From Glutamicibacter soli (GTDB taxonomy: Bacteria; Actinomycetota; Actinomycetes; Actinomycetales; Micrococcaceae), in contig NZ_POAF01000003.1 in the NCBI RefSeq assembly GCF_003309065.1, forward strand, positions 248,001-312,000: a DNA stretch of 64,000 nucleotides. The letters run 5' to 3'. Shown piece by piece: positions 10,642-19,580 of the stretch. Below the pieces are notes generated by a model. The model searched no databases. It worked only from the letters and a program-made list of their open reading frames with translations, and was not told where the DNA came from. The position numbers were made by a program, and so were the translations under genes. The stretch's first letter is position 1. Each line of letters opens with the position of its first letter.

Positions 10642-11412
10642 TCAGGCCGGTACGGTTTGGATGATGGAGAACTCCGCCCCGGTGGGATCGGCGAGCACCG
10701 CCATCCTCCCGAAGGGCGAATCCTGCGCCTGCTTGAGGACTTTCGCCCCCAGATTCTTCGCTAGCGCGAGCGCCTTGTCCGTATCCGTCACCGCGAAGTA
10801 GGTCCGCCACCCGGGCTTCGGATCCGGTTGGCCGGAAATGTCGAAGATGCCCGCTTTGGCGTTCGGCCCCTGCCCGTAGCTCTGGTACCGGAACTCGTCG
10901 GTGTCAGACAAGCTGAGCAGATCCCATTCCAGCGCATCGCGGTAGAAGTGGGTGACCTTCTCGAATTTGGTGGTGTGCAATTCATTCCAGATCCGGGTCC
11001 CGTGTCGCCCGGAGGCCTTGGTCAGCCCCCTGACAGTGGAGGACTGCCAGAGCCCCACACCGATACCGGTGGGGTCGCCAATCATGGCCAAGGTGCCCTG
11101 CCCCTGGATTTCCAGCGGCTGCAGGAAAACGCAGCCGCCGTACATCCCGGCCGAGTAGCTGGCCGCGTGGGCGTCTGCCACATTCAGGTAGGTGACCCAT
11201 GCATCGCTGCATTCGGAGCCTGAATCGTTGTTCAGGAATCCGGCTACGAGTTCGTCCCCCAAGTACATGTCGATCGAGTCTTCCGTGCCGGAATTCCCGC
11301 CGCTCGTTTTCCATCCGAAAAGCCGCCCATAGAAGTCGACGCTTCGTTTCATATCACCGGTCAGTAAATCTACCCGGCACGGTTCCGCGCCGGGCTGCCC
11401 AAGTTCCTGCAT
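10642..11412 (-). CDS. Two-domain VOC (glyoxalase/bleomycin resistance) family protein
   Basis: The 256 residues hold two vicinal-oxygen-chelate domains: the first begins VDLLTGDMKRSVDFYGRLFGW, the second ELHTTKFEKVTHFYRDALEW, and each ends with the usual DPTG segment (MIGDPTGIGVGLW and LADPTGAEFSIIQ). It resembles the Streptomyces/Mycobacterium Cfp30B-like group. Metal ligands are not obvious in every position, so catalytic activity is uncertain. I prefer the second of two adjacent ATG codons because GGGGAA is then five bases upstream. The gene converges on the GNAT gene with one base between the stops. Confidence 0.78.
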   Translation of the reverse strand: MQELGQPGAEPCRVDLLTGDMKRSVDFYGRLFGWKTSGGNSGTEDSIDMYLGDELVAGFLNNDSGSECSDAWVTYLNVADAHAASYSAGMYGGCVFLQPLEIQGQGTLAMIGDPTGIGVGLWQSSTVRGLTKASGRHGTRIWNELHTTKFEKVTHFYRDALEWDLLSLSDTDEFRYQSYGQGPNAKAGIFDISGQPDPKPGWRTYFAVTDTDKALALAKNLGAKVLKQAQDSPFGRMAVLADPTGAEFSIIQTVPA

Positions 11413-11602
11413 CATTTCCCCATTTCAAACATGATCCAGTTGCTAGGGCGAGTCTAGGCTTCGGGCCGCCTCGCGGCAACGATATGACTTTCAGGCTCCA
11501 GAAGCTTGGCACCGGGTACCTGCTCCCGGTTTCCAGTTCCATTATGTTAGGTTGTGACACAGCACACACTCGCATTTCGCGCTGATCTCCGGGAGCCTTT
11601 CC

Positions 11603-13171
11603 ATGCTTTCTTCCTCGCCAAACGCCACCATGTCCGTTGCAGCAATCCCCGCCGAGGGCGCCGCCCGCCATGGCGAGTTGAACGCGATCACCGTCAACGG
11701 GCAGAGCACCAGCTACCGGCAGCTCTGGGACGAAACCCGCGCCTACGCAGGGGCTTTGCGGGAGCGCGGCATCGGCGAAGGCGACCGGGTCGCGGTGCTG
11801 ATTCCGAACGTCACGGACTTCGCCCGCGTCTACTACGCGGTGCTGGCACTCGGCGCGGTTGTCGTGCCGATCCACGCGCTGCTTAAACGCCACGAGATCG
11901 CCTATGTGCTGGAGGATTCCGGAGCACGCCTGCTGGTGTGCGCGGCTCCGCTGCTGGGCGAGGGCGCCGCTGGCGCAGAGCTCAGCGGCGTCGAGACGAT
12001 CAGCGTGCTGGCTCCTGAAGAGCTGGGAAGCATCCGTCTGGAGGACCTCGCCGCGGCGGCCACCCCCATCGACACCTACTTGCCGCGCCGTCCCGAGGAC
12101 ATCGCCACGATCCTCTACACCTCCGGCACCACCGGCAAGCCCAAGGGCGCGCTGGGCACCCACGTTGCGCTACTGGAGCAGGCGAACACCCTGCTGCTGG
12201 ACACCATCGACATGCGCCGCGGCGACAAGGTCTTCGGCGGCTTGCCGCTGTTCCACACCTTCGGGCAGACCACGGTGCTGAACACCGGGCTGCGCATCGG
12301 CGCGGAAATCATGCTGCTGCCCAAGTTCACCGCCGTCGGCGCGCTGGACCTGGTGCTGGATGAAGACATCGACCTGTTCTTCGGAGTACCCACGATGTAC
12401 GTCGCCATGCTGGAGGCGGGCAAGCAGCGCGAGGGCAAGCCATCCCGCCTGCGCTTCGGCGTCTCGGGCGGAGCCTCGCTGCCGGTGTCGGTGCTCACCG
12501 CCTTCGAAGAGCGTTTCAGCGCGCCCATCTACGAGGGCTACGGCCTGACCGAGACCTCGCCGGTGGCCTGCTTCAACCATGTGGGACGCAAACCGCGGCC
12601 GGGAACCATCGGCACCCCGGTGTGGGGCGTCGAGGTGGAGATTGCCGACCCGGCGCATCTGGACGAAATCAGGCTGCTGCCGCGCGGGGAGATCGGCGAG
12701 CTGGTGGTCCGCGGGCACAACCTGTTCGCCGGCTACCTGAACCGTCCCGAGGCCACGGCCGAGGCGATGGTCGACGGCTGGTTCCGCACCGGGGATTTGG
12801 GCACCAAGGACGAGGACGACTACCTGCGCATCCTGGACCGGACCAAGGACATGATCCTGCGCAACGGCTACAACGTCTACCCGCGCGAGGTCGAGGAGGT
12901 GCTCATCAGCCATCCGGAGATCTCCAACGCCGCGGTGTACGGCGTGCCGCACGAAACCCACGGCCAGGAGATCGCCGCGGCCATCACACTGGAAGCAGGC
13001 TCCACCTTGGACGCCGAGTCCATCGGAGCCTGGGCCAGCGAGCAGATGGCGGCCTACAAGTTCCCGCGCCACATCGAGATCGTGCAGGAATTCCCGCTGG
13101 GCCCCAGCGGGAAGATCCTCAAGCGCGAGCTGGTGGCGCAGTACGCCGAACAGTCAGGGCAGCCCTCCTAG
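11603..13171 (+). CDS. Acyl-CoA ligase (fatty acid/AMP-binding family)
   Basis: Adenylate-forming enzyme that activates a carboxylic acid with ATP and joins it to coenzyme A. It has 522 residues with the full motif set: TILYTSGTTGKPKGALGTH (ATP loop), YGLTETSPVACFN, GWFRTGDLG, DRTKDMILRNGYNVYP and the C-terminal lysine in GPSGKILKREL. GGGAG precedes the ATG. The convergent crotonase-family gene shares its stop tetranucleotide, so the two are adjacent but on opposite strands. The motif set matches medium/long-chain fatty acyl-CoA ligases; chain length cannot be read from sequence. Confidence 0.88.
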   Translation: MLSSSPNATMSVAAIPAEGAARHGELNAITVNGQSTSYRQLWDETRAYAGALRERGIGEGDRVAVLIPNVTDFARVYYAVLALGAVVVPIHALLKRHEIAYVLEDSGARLLVCAAPLLGEGAAGAELSGVETISVLAPEELGSIRLEDLAAAATPIDTYLPRRPEDIATILYTSGTTGKPKGALGTHVALLEQANTLLLDTIDMRRGDKVFGGLPLFHTFGQTTVLNTGLRIGAEIMLLPKFTAVGALDLVLDEDIDLFFGVPTMYVAMLEAGKQREGKPSRLRFGVSGGASLPVSVLTAFEERFSAPIYEGYGLTETSPVACFNHVGRKPRPGTIGTPVWGVEVEIADPAHLDEIRLLPRGEIGELVVRGHNLFAGYLNRPEATAEAMVDGWFRTGDLGTKDEDDYLRILDRTKDMILRNGYNVYPREVEEVLISHPEISNAAVYGVPHETHGQEIAAAITLEAGSTLDAESIGAWASEQMAAYKFPRHIEIVQEFPLGPSGKILKRELVAQYAEQSGQPS

Positions 13172-13965
13172 GCATCGCCGTAGCGCGGCGCGCGGCGCTC
13201 GAGGAACGCCCGCCGCCCCTCGGCGAGCTCGGGATTCTCCCCGTTCTCTTCCCAGAGCCGCGCCCACCAGGATTCGTAGTCAGCTGCCGCCGGCTCCTGC
13301 CCATGGGCGGCGATGGCCTCGCGGGTCCGCGCGATGGAGTACGGGGAGTTGCCCTGCAGCGCCTGCAGCAGCGATTCGACTTCCCCGTCCAGCTGCGCGG
13401 CCGGGTGCATCCGGGTGAACATGCCCCAGTCCAGCGCTTCGGCCGCCGGGATGCGGGCTCCGGAATACAGCAGGTACTTGGCCCGGCTTTCGCCCACCGT
13501 GCGCACCAGCCGCTCGATGCCCGGACGCGGGAACACCAGCCCGATCTTCGCCGGGGTGATCGCCAGCTTCACGTCATCGGCCGCCAGCTGGATCTCGCAG
13601 GCCGAAGCCAATTGCCAGGCCCCGCCGAAGCAGTTGCCCTCCACCACCGCGATCGTGGTCTTGGGGCAGCCGGTGATCGCCCGGTCCACCAGATCGAAGT
13701 GGTTCAGCAGCTGCCCGTCGGCGTCCTTGTCGAAGAGCACCTGGTCCATCTGGTCGATGGCGATCCCGGCGCAGAAGTTCCCGCCGGCGCCGCGGATCAC
13801 GATCGCGGACACCGCCGGATCCGCGGACAGCACGGCGAAGGCGCCCAGCAGCTGCAGGCACATGTCCTTGGTCAGGGCGTTGAACTGGCGCTCGTTTTCC
13901 AGCAGCACCACGGCGGTGGAACCCTGGATCTGCACGCCGACCCGTGCCTTGTTTTCCCCGGACAT
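13168..13965 (-). CDS. Enoyl-CoA hydratase/isomerase (crotonase) family protein lacking the usual glutamates
   Basis: Crotonase-fold protein of 265 residues. The start at 13965 (MSGENKARVG) follows a strong AGGAGGTCCTC; an upstream ATG would add 14 residues. GAGGNFCAGIAIDQMD is the first oxyanion-hole segment, and EGNCFGGAWQLASACEI is the second. In enoyl-CoA hydratases two glutamates act in catalysis, one in GGxxE and one in PEIG. Here those positions read GGAWQ and PAKIG. A plain hydratase reaction is therefore unlikely; isomerase, decarboxylase, thioesterase or another crotonase activity is possible. The stop overlaps that of the convergent acyl-CoA ligase gene. Confidence 0.82.
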   Translation of the reverse strand: MSGENKARVGVQIQGSTAVVLLENERQFNALTKDMCLQLLGAFAVLSADPAVSAIVIRGAGGNFCAGIAIDQMDQVLFDKDADGQLLNHFDLVDRAITGCPKTTIAVVEGNCFGGAWQLASACEIQLAADDVKLAITPAKIGLVFPRPGIERLVRTVGESRAKYLLYSGARIPAAEALDWGMFTRMHPAAQLDGEVESLLQALQGNSPYSIARTREAIAAHGQEPAAADYESWWARLWEENGENPELAEGRRAFLERRAPRYGDA

Positions 13966-14024
13966 GAGGACCTCCTGTTTTCCGGTCTGCGCTGCCGTCT
14001 TGCTCACCGTGCCACACTAGGCAT

Positions 14025-14525
14025 GTGGATCTACAAATTCTTTACACGATTCTTGCCGGCCTGCTGCTGGTGGTTTCAGCGCTGGGAACCATCTTCCCGA
14101 TTCTTCCGGGATCACTGCTGGCCATCGGAACGCTGCTGGCCTGGGGCTGGCTGCTGGGCAGCGGCGCTTCCTGGTGGGCCGCGGGGTTGGGCATCGCCAT
14201 CGCGTTCCTCGGCTGGTCCGCATCAGCGGTGCTCACCGGCCGCAAGCTCAAGCAACACGCAATCCCGAAGGGGTCCATCCTCACGGCCCTGATCGGCGCG
14301 ATCGCAGGGGCCTTCCTGATCCCGGTGGTCGGCTTGTTCGTGGGCTTCGCGGTGGGCTTGTTCATCGGCGAGGCGCTCCGCCGCGGCGAAACCTCCGGTG
14401 CCCTAACCTCATCCTGGGCGGCGCTGAAGGCCATGGGGCTGGGCATCGTGATCGAGCTGGGCTGCGTGCTGCTGGCGTCCTCGGTGTGGATGATCGGGGT
14501 CATCACCCACTTCGCCACCCGCTAG
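14025..14525 (+). CDS. DUF456 family membrane protein
   Basis: A 166-residue integral membrane protein with four or five hydrophobic helices, rich in Gly and Ala. The pattern TIFPILPGSLLAIGTLLAWGW followed by GRKLKQHAIPKGS and GAIAGAFLIPVVGLFVGF is characteristic of the DUF456 family. No function is known. The start is GTG at 14025. The stop TAG lies within a CTAG shared with the convergent response-regulator gene. It is divergent from the crotonase gene. Confidence 0.8.
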   Translation: MDLQILYTILAGLLLVVSALGTIFPILPGSLLAIGTLLAWGWLLGSGASWWAAGLGIAIAFLGWSASAVLTGRKLKQHAIPKGSILTALIGAIAGAFLIPVVGLFVGFAVGLFIGEALRRGETSGALTSSWAALKAMGLGIVIELGCVLLASSVWMIGVITHFATR

Positions 14526-15127
14526 ATCCAGCCCATTTCCCGCGCGGTGCGGGCCGCCTCGATCCGGTTCGAGGTATTGGTTTTGCCGATGGCGTTGGAC
14601 AGGTGGTTGCGCACCGTTCCGGCCGACAGGTGCAGGGAGGCGGCGATCTGCGACACAGGTCCCCCGCCGGCGGCCAGCGCGAGGATTTCCCGTTCCCTCT
14701 CGGTCAGCGGGTTGGAGCGGGTTTCCACGCTGAGCATGGCGCGCTGCGGGTCGACGACCTTCCCGCCCGAATGCACCCGGCGGATGGCGGCGACCAGTTC
14801 CGCCGGCGGGGAATCCTTGACCAGGAATCCGCTGGCCCCGGCTTCGAAGGCCTGGCGGAAGTATCCGGGGCGGTCGAAGGTGGTCACGATCAGGATCTTG
14901 ACCTCGGGATGGCTGTCGCGCAACAGCTGCGCGGTGCGCAGCCCGTCCAACCGGGGCATCTGCACGTCCAGCAGCACGACCTGCGCCCCGCTGTCATCCA
15001 GCGCCTGCGCGACTTCGTCGCCGTCGGCGCATTCGGCGACCACCTGGATGTCGTCCTCAAGATTGAGCAGGGCGGCCAGTGCGCCGCGCACCAGGTGCTG
15101 GTCGTCCGCGATCAGCACCTTGATCAT
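14522..15127 (-). CDS. LuxR/NarL-type response regulator (DesR/LnrK-like)
   Basis: Two-domain transcription factor of 201 residues. The receiver domain begins MIKVLIADDQHLVRGAL (acidic pocket Asp-Asp), has the phosphorylation Asp in VVLLDVQMPRLDG, and Lys in FLVKDSPPAEL. The C-terminal LuxR HTH reads NPLTEREREILALAAGG to LHLSAGTVRNHLSNA. Its ATG overlaps the sensor kinase stop by four bases (ATGA), so the pair is coupled. The likely target is the promoter of its own operon with the ABC exporter, where repeated GTCATG half-sites occur. Confidence 0.9.
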   Translation of the reverse strand: MIKVLIADDQHLVRGALAALLNLEDDIQVVAECADGDEVAQALDDSGAQVVLLDVQMPRLDGLRTAQLLRDSHPEVKILIVTTFDRPGYFRQAFEAGASGFLVKDSPPAELVAAIRRVHSGGKVVDPQRAMLSVETRSNPLTEREREILALAAGGGPVSQIAASLHLSAGTVRNHLSNAIGKTNTSNRIEAARTAREMGWI

Positions 15128-16278
15128 GTGTCCCCGTTTCCCGCGCCGAATGCCACCTGCAGGCTGGTTCCTCCCAGCCTGGATGCTCCCACTGTACAAC
15201 TGGCGCCGAACAGCCGGGCGCGTTCCTGCATGCCGCGGATGCCGTGGCCGCTCTCACCGCCCTGGATGCCGTCGCCGTCGTCGTCCACGCTGACCCCTGC
15301 GGCGCCCAGCCGCACCGCGACGGATCCGGCGTGGGCGTGGCGCAGCACGTTGGTGACCGCCTCGCGCAGGATCCACGCAATGTGCGACCGCCAGGCCACG
15401 GGGACGTCCTCCACCGTGCCCAGCACCGTGAATTCCAGGCCGTTATCCGTGCAGGCCTGGTGCAGTTCCTGCAATTCGGCCTCAAGGTTCTGCCGGTTGA
15501 GCCCGTGCACCGTGGTGCGGACCGAATCCAGCGCGGTGACTGCCAGGTCGCTGAGCTGCTCAAGCTCCCGGCGGGCTTCCTTGTAGCTGCCGGCGTCCAT
15601 GAGCCGCAACGCCAGCTGGGCCTTGAGGTTCAGCGCGGTCAGCGAATGGCCGATGCCGTCGTGCACGTCGCGGGCCATGCGTTCCTGTTCCGCCACCACC
15701 AGGTAGTCGGCGCGGATCTGTTCCGAGACCACCGAGCGGGTGATCGCGGCGACCGTGATGGCGTACACGACCATCAGCACCAGGTTCAGGCCGATCAGGA
15801 ACAGCAGGTCGATGAATTCCCCGTAGATGATCGGCAGGACGAAACACAGCACGGCGACGGCGACATAGGTGGCGATCGTGTAGCGCTTGGTGAGCAGGAA
15901 GGCGGAGTAGGAGGTCAGGAACGGGAAGATTCCCATGACTGTCAGCCCGATGACCGGCAGCCCCGCCAGCACGATGACCCACAGGATGGCGAAGTAGGCA
16001 TAGGCCCGCGGGTGCCTGGTTCCGCCCTCGCCGACCACCCTGCTGAATTCCGCGTAGGCCCTGAGGTAGACCACCGCGAAGACGACCACCAGGATCAGTC
16101 CGATGATCCTGGTGGGCAGCGAATAGTCTTCCAACAGCAGGTCCAGGATCGGGAAGATCAGGAAGATGATCCAGACCCCGGCAACCAGCCAGCCCCACTT
16201 GTCCCAGAAGGCAGTGCCTTCGTCGACTTCGCAGCCGGCCTGGCTCATTGCCGTGGGATTGCTCCCTGAATTATTCAC
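15124..16278 (-). CDS. DesK-type sensor histidine kinase
   Basis: Membrane sensor of about 384 residues. Four to six transmembrane helices fill the first 180 residues (WGWLVAGVWIIFLIFPILD onward), without a sizeable extracellular domain. The HisKA_3 phosphoacceptor motif is ERMARDVHDGIGHSLTALN, and the ATP-binding part contains LREAVTNVLRHAHA and DDDGDGI. I place the start at GTG 16278, which overlaps the permease stop as GTGA; an ATG at 16338 would lie well inside the permease gene. Few loops and DesK architecture suggest sensing within the membrane, as for lipid-targeting antimicrobials. Confidence 0.87.
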   Translation of the reverse strand: MNNSGSNPTAMSQAGCEVDEGTAFWDKWGWLVAGVWIIFLIFPILDLLLEDYSLPTRIIGLILVVVFAVVYLRAYAEFSRVVGEGGTRHPRAYAYFAILWVIVLAGLPVIGLTVMGIFPFLTSYSAFLLTKRYTIATYVAVAVLCFVLPIIYGEFIDLLFLIGLNLVLMVVYAITVAAITRSVVSEQIRADYLVVAEQERMARDVHDGIGHSLTALNLKAQLALRLMDAGSYKEARRELEQLSDLAVTALDSVRTTVHGLNRQNLEAELQELHQACTDNGLEFTVLGTVEDVPVAWRSHIAWILREAVTNVLRHAHAGSVAVRLGAAGVSVDDDGDGIQGGESGHGIRGMQERARLFGASCTVGASRLGGTSLQVAFGAGNGDT

Positions 16279-17030
16279 TGGCGCGCCTTGGCCTTCCGGG
16301 TTGCGAAGACCGCGAAGAGCGCGAAGATGATTGCCCATGCAACCACACTAGTCACTGGAATCCACAATGGATCCGGCGCCATGTCGCCTCCTGCGGGAAT
16401 TGAGTGCAGCATCGGGTAGCGGGCTAAGGCCACATAGCCGAACATCGGGGTGAAACGGGCTGCGTCGAGCATGCCGCCTTCCAGAGGCATGAACACGTTG
16501 CCGAAGAAGGCGAAGAACACCATCAGGCCCGAGGCCAGCCCCAGCGCGGATTCCGACTTGAACAGCATGCCCACGCCGATGCCGTAGCAGGCGAAGATCA
16601 TCGCTCCGGCCAGGATGATCAAGTAGCTGACCACCCACATCCAGCCGTCGGTGACCCGCGCTCCGGTACCTGCGCCCAGGGCGAAGACCAGCGCCGCCGA
16701 GGCTGCCGCCACCGTGGCCGCGACAATCATCTTGCTGGTGACGAAGGAAGCCGGTGTCATCCGGGTCAAGGCGATCTGCCGGCCCCAGCCCTGCATGGTT
16801 TCGGTGGCCACCGTGCCGGCAATGGCCACGGTGCTGACGGCCGCGCCGTAGGCTGCCATGGAAACCATCAGGTAGAACTTGACGTTGCCGCTGCCGACCT
16901 CGGCATCCGTGTAGCTGGGGATGTTGCCGAACAGGAAGTACATGGCTGCCGGCAGCAGCAGCGCGAAGACCAGGTTGTAGCCGTCGCGGAAGTGCCGGGC
17001 GAATTCAACGCGGATATAGGTGGCAATCAT
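16275..17030 (-). CDS. ABC-2 type exporter permease
   Basis: Membrane half of an ABC exporter, 251 residues with six predicted transmembrane helices, starting MIATYIRVEFARHFRDGYN, a usual ABC-2 entry. It is coupled by ATGA to the ATPase gene upstream and by GTGA to the kinase gene downstream. One ATPase and one permease with a DesK/DesR-like pair resembles the LnrLMN/LnrJK linearmycin-resistance type of system in Bacillus, though that system has two permeases. The substrate is not identifiable; drug or lipid export is the natural guess. Confidence 0.85.
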   Translation of the reverse strand: MIATYIRVEFARHFRDGYNLVFALLLPAAMYFLFGNIPSYTDAEVGSGNVKFYLMVSMAAYGAAVSTVAIAGTVATETMQGWGRQIALTRMTPASFVTSKMIVAATVAAASAALVFALGAGTGARVTDGWMWVVSYLIILAGAMIFACYGIGVGMLFKSESALGLASGLMVFFAFFGNVFMPLEGGMLDAARFTPMFGYVALARYPMLHSIPAGGDMAPDPLWIPVTSVVAWAIIFALFAVFATRKAKARQ

Positions 17031-17944
17031 TGGGCGTCCTCGGTCAGTTGGATGAATGCGTCTTCCAGGCTTGGCGCAGAGATTTCAAGGTCCCAGGCGC
17101 CCAGATCGGTCAACAGGGTTTGGGCGAAGCGGTCGGAATCGGCGCATTTGAAGGAGATGCGCTGTCCATTGCGTTCGGCAATGCTCACCGAGGCGTCGAA
17201 GGCTTCCGCCTGGGAGATCGCCTGCTCGGTGGGCAGCGTGGCGCTGACGGTGCGTCCGGAAATCAGCTTGCGCAGTTCCTCGGTCGCCCCGTCCGCCACG
17301 ATGCGCCCGTGGCTCATCAGCACGGTGCGCTCAGCGAAGTTCTGCGCTTCTTCCAGATAGTGGGTGGCAAAAATGATGGTGCGTCCGCTGGATGCCTCCG
17401 AGCGCATGTTTTCCCAGAAGTCGCGGCGGGCCATCACATCCATGCCGGCGGTGGGCTCGTCGAGGATCAGCACGTCGGGGTCCGGGAGCAGGGCCAACGC
17501 GAATTTGATGCGCTGCTGCTCGCCGCCGGAGCACTTTCCGACCCTCCGCTTGGCGATGGCGGTCAGCCCGGTACGGTCCATGACTTGCGTAACACGGCCG
17601 GCCTGCCCGTGCATGGTGGCAATCACCGTGATGGTTTCGCGAACGGTCATGTCGCGCAACAGCCCTCCGGTCTGGAGCACCGCCGAAACCCTGCCGGAGG
17701 TCACTGCCCGGTGCGGGCTTAGGCCCAGGACCTCGACCGAGCCGGAACTCGGCTGGGTCAGACCCAGGATCATGTCCACGGTGGTGGTCTTGCCTGCGCC
17801 GTTAGGGCCGAGCAGGGCAACGATTTGGCCGGCTTGGATGCTCAGGTCGACTCCGCGCACGGCTTCGACCTTGGTGCGTGGTGTCGTGAATGTCTTGCGC
17901 AGACCCGTCAGCGATACTGCTTCGGTTCGGTTCAGCGTTTCCAT
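17027..17944 (-). CDS. ABC exporter ATP-binding protein
   Basis: A 305-residue cytoplasmic ATPase with Walker A GPNGAGKTTTVDMI near residue 45, the signature KCSGGEQQRIKFA, Walker B DVLILDEPTAGMD and the switch histidine in IIFATHYLEEA. The C-terminal 80 residues form the extra domain typical of DrrA/CcmA-like exporters. It is the first gene of the operon ATPase-permease-kinase-regulator. The best candidate regulatory sites lie 45-73 bases upstream. Confidence 0.92.
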   Translation of the reverse strand: METLNRTEAVSLTGLRKTFTTPRTKVEAVRGVDLSIQAGQIVALLGPNGAGKTTTVDMILGLTQPSSGSVEVLGLSPHRAVTSGRVSAVLQTGGLLRDMTVRETITVIATMHGQAGRVTQVMDRTGLTAIAKRRVGKCSGGEQQRIKFALALLPDPDVLILDEPTAGMDVMARRDFWENMRSEASSGRTIIFATHYLEEAQNFAERTVLMSHGRIVADGATEELRKLISGRTVSATLPTEQAISQAEAFDASVSIAERNGQRISFKCADSDRFAQTLLTDLGAWDLEISAPSLEDAFIQLTEDAQ

Positions 17945-17988
17945 AGTTCAATTTTTCGCGGAAAAGGCCCGCCGGCGAAGAGCAGAAT

Positions 17989-18017
17989 GTCATGACTTGA
18001 ACATGACCGTTGTCATG
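17989..18017. promoter_or_regulatory. Clustered GTCATG/CATGAC half-sites (candidate response-regulator sites)
   Basis: GTCATGAC (17989-17996) is an 8-base palindrome; five bases later CATGAC-CGTT-GTCATG (18002-18017) is a perfect inverted repeat of the same half-site. The cluster lies 45-73 bases before the ABC ATPase start. The rest of the 313-base divergent gap to dedA shows no gene I can support. Confidence 0.5.
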
Positions 18018-18257
18018 GGTCGGCAGCGAGAATTTAGTTGCCGCATTTCAACTGTCGTTTCGGGGACGCGTCAGCGGATGTGAGCTTGGCTACTCCGGCG
18101 GGTTCATTCGTCACCGCGCCCGCACAGTACAGCAAGATCCCGGCATCGAAGTCTTTACCGGTCAGCCCGGCCAAAATGCCATTCCCCCATCGATTTACCG
18201 CAGTGATCTGCATCTATGCACGGGCAAACTCACAGCGAAATCCCGTAGGCTTTTCTC

Positions 18258-18983
18258 GTGCTAGATCATTCTTCATTTCTTTCGATAGTGACCGAACTTG
18301 GGTCGCCCACCATGGGTGCGGCTTTCCTGCCAGACTGGCTGAATCCCGCGGTCTTCCTTAACGACCCGGCTTTGGCGCCATGGGTCGTCCTGATCGTTTG
18401 CGGCATCGTTTTCGCGGAAACCGGCCTGCTGGTCGGTTTCTTCCTGCCCGGCGACTCAATGCTCTTCACCGTGGGCATGCTCATCGCCACCGGCACCATC
18501 CATGTCCCGCTGTGGCTGTTTGCCCTGTGCATTTTCGTCTGCGCCTTCGCAGGCGACCAAACCGGTTACATGATCGGGAAAAAGACCGGTCCCGCGATTT
18601 TCAAGAAGCCGGATTCACGCTTCTTCTCGCAGAAGAATGTCGAGCACGCCCACAGCTTCTTCGAGCGTTTCGGCGGCCGCGCGGTCATCCTGGCCCGCTT
18701 CGTTCCCGTGGTCCGCACCTTCGTTCCGGTGATCGCCGGTGTTGCCAAGATGAACCACAAGACCTTCGTCTTCTACAATCTGATTGGCGCTCTGTTGTGG
18801 GGTGTCGGCGTCACCTTGCTGGGCTTCTGGCTCGGACAGTTCAGCTGGATCGAAGAGAACATCGACCTCATCTTCATCCTGATTGTTTTCATCTCCGTGA
18901 TTCCGATCGGCGTGGAACTGCTGAAGGCTTTCATGTCCGGGAAGAAGAACAAATCCACTTCCAACGGGAGCTTGGAAGACTAG
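18258..18983 (+). CDS. DedA/SNARE-associated family membrane protein
   Basis: A 241-residue inner-membrane protein of the DedA family, implicated elsewhere in lipid (undecaprenyl phosphate) translocation and proton-dependent membrane homeostasis. Conserved parts are visible: GIVFAETGLLVGFFLPGDS, AGDQTGYMIGKKTGP, and the diagnostic FFERFGGRAVILARFVPVVR with the FxRFxPxxR-type arginines, then GVAKMNHKTF. The GTG start at 18258 lacks a Shine-Dalgarno sequence, but TAGGCT ends six bases before it, suggesting a leaderless message; an internal ATG at 18312 is the alternative. Convergent with the next gene, five bases apart. Confidence 0.9.
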   Translation: MLDHSSFLSIVTELGSPTMGAAFLPDWLNPAVFLNDPALAPWVVLIVCGIVFAETGLLVGFFLPGDSMLFTVGMLIATGTIHVPLWLFALCIFVCAFAGDQTGYMIGKKTGPAIFKKPDSRFFSQKNVEHAHSFFERFGGRAVILARFVPVVRTFVPVIAGVAKMNHKTFVFYNLIGALLWGVGVTLLGFWLGQFSWIEENIDLIFILIVFISVIPIGVELLKAFMSGKKNKSTSNGSLED

Positions 18984-18988
18984 ATAAT

Positions 18989-19345
18989 CTAAGCACTCCG
19001 GGAGCGGAACTGGCCTCCGCCCCACTGCACGCCGCGGCGCATCATCCACTGTTCGCAGGGTTGAATGCTGCCGCGGCGTGTTCCTTTGCAGACCATGTCC
19101 AGGCCCTCGTCCACCGCGCGCGCAGCCTCATCGGTAATGGGCCGGAAAACGTTCAGCAGCACCTCGCAGTCGCAGAAGCCGCCCAGCAGCTTGATCTTCC
19201 GCTCCAGGGCGGTAGCCCGCGGGGCCGAATAATCGCGGTAGTGCATCAGCGCGCGCAGGTTCGCGGCACAAGGTTCGGCGCCTGCGACTCGATATAGATA
19301 GCACGGCAGGCATTCACGGTCGACGGGATCCGGCAGTGACGGCAT
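18989..19345 (-). CDS. DUF2695 family protein
   Basis: Small cytoplasmic protein of 118 residues. The start at 19345 (MPSLPDPVDRECLPCYLYR) follows GGAG. Cysteines occur as ECLPC and FCDCEVLLN, with CEQWMMRRGVQWGGG at the end, matching the DUF2695 pattern common in Actinobacteria. The cysteine spacing suggests metal binding, which is inference. No function is known. Confidence 0.7.
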   Translation of the reverse strand: MPSLPDPVDRECLPCYLYRVAGAEPCAANLRALMHYRDYSAPRATALERKIKLLGGFCDCEVLLNVFRPITDEAARAVDEGLDMVCKGTRRGSIQPCEQWMMRRGVQWGGGQFRSRSA

Positions 19346-19580
19346 GGTTTTCTCCTCAACTCTGGGATGCAGTTCCGGCGGCCCGTTGCGGCTGCCTGCT
19401 CCCACTGTCAGTCACGATCCGCAAGGCTTCGCAACTGCCTGGCGAACTGTGGAGAACTGCTAACGCCCATCGGCATCCGGGATCCTGTCCAATGAAATGT
19501 GCCATGATTCAACTGTCCCCGTGCTGCCTTGTCCGGGGCACGGACTGCACCCCGTCACACATCACTAAGGTCGTACACGC

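Noticed and set aside
18010-18264. Small plus-strand frame before DedA
   Set aside because: Overlaps the regulatory half-sites and the DedA start; composition is not protein-like.
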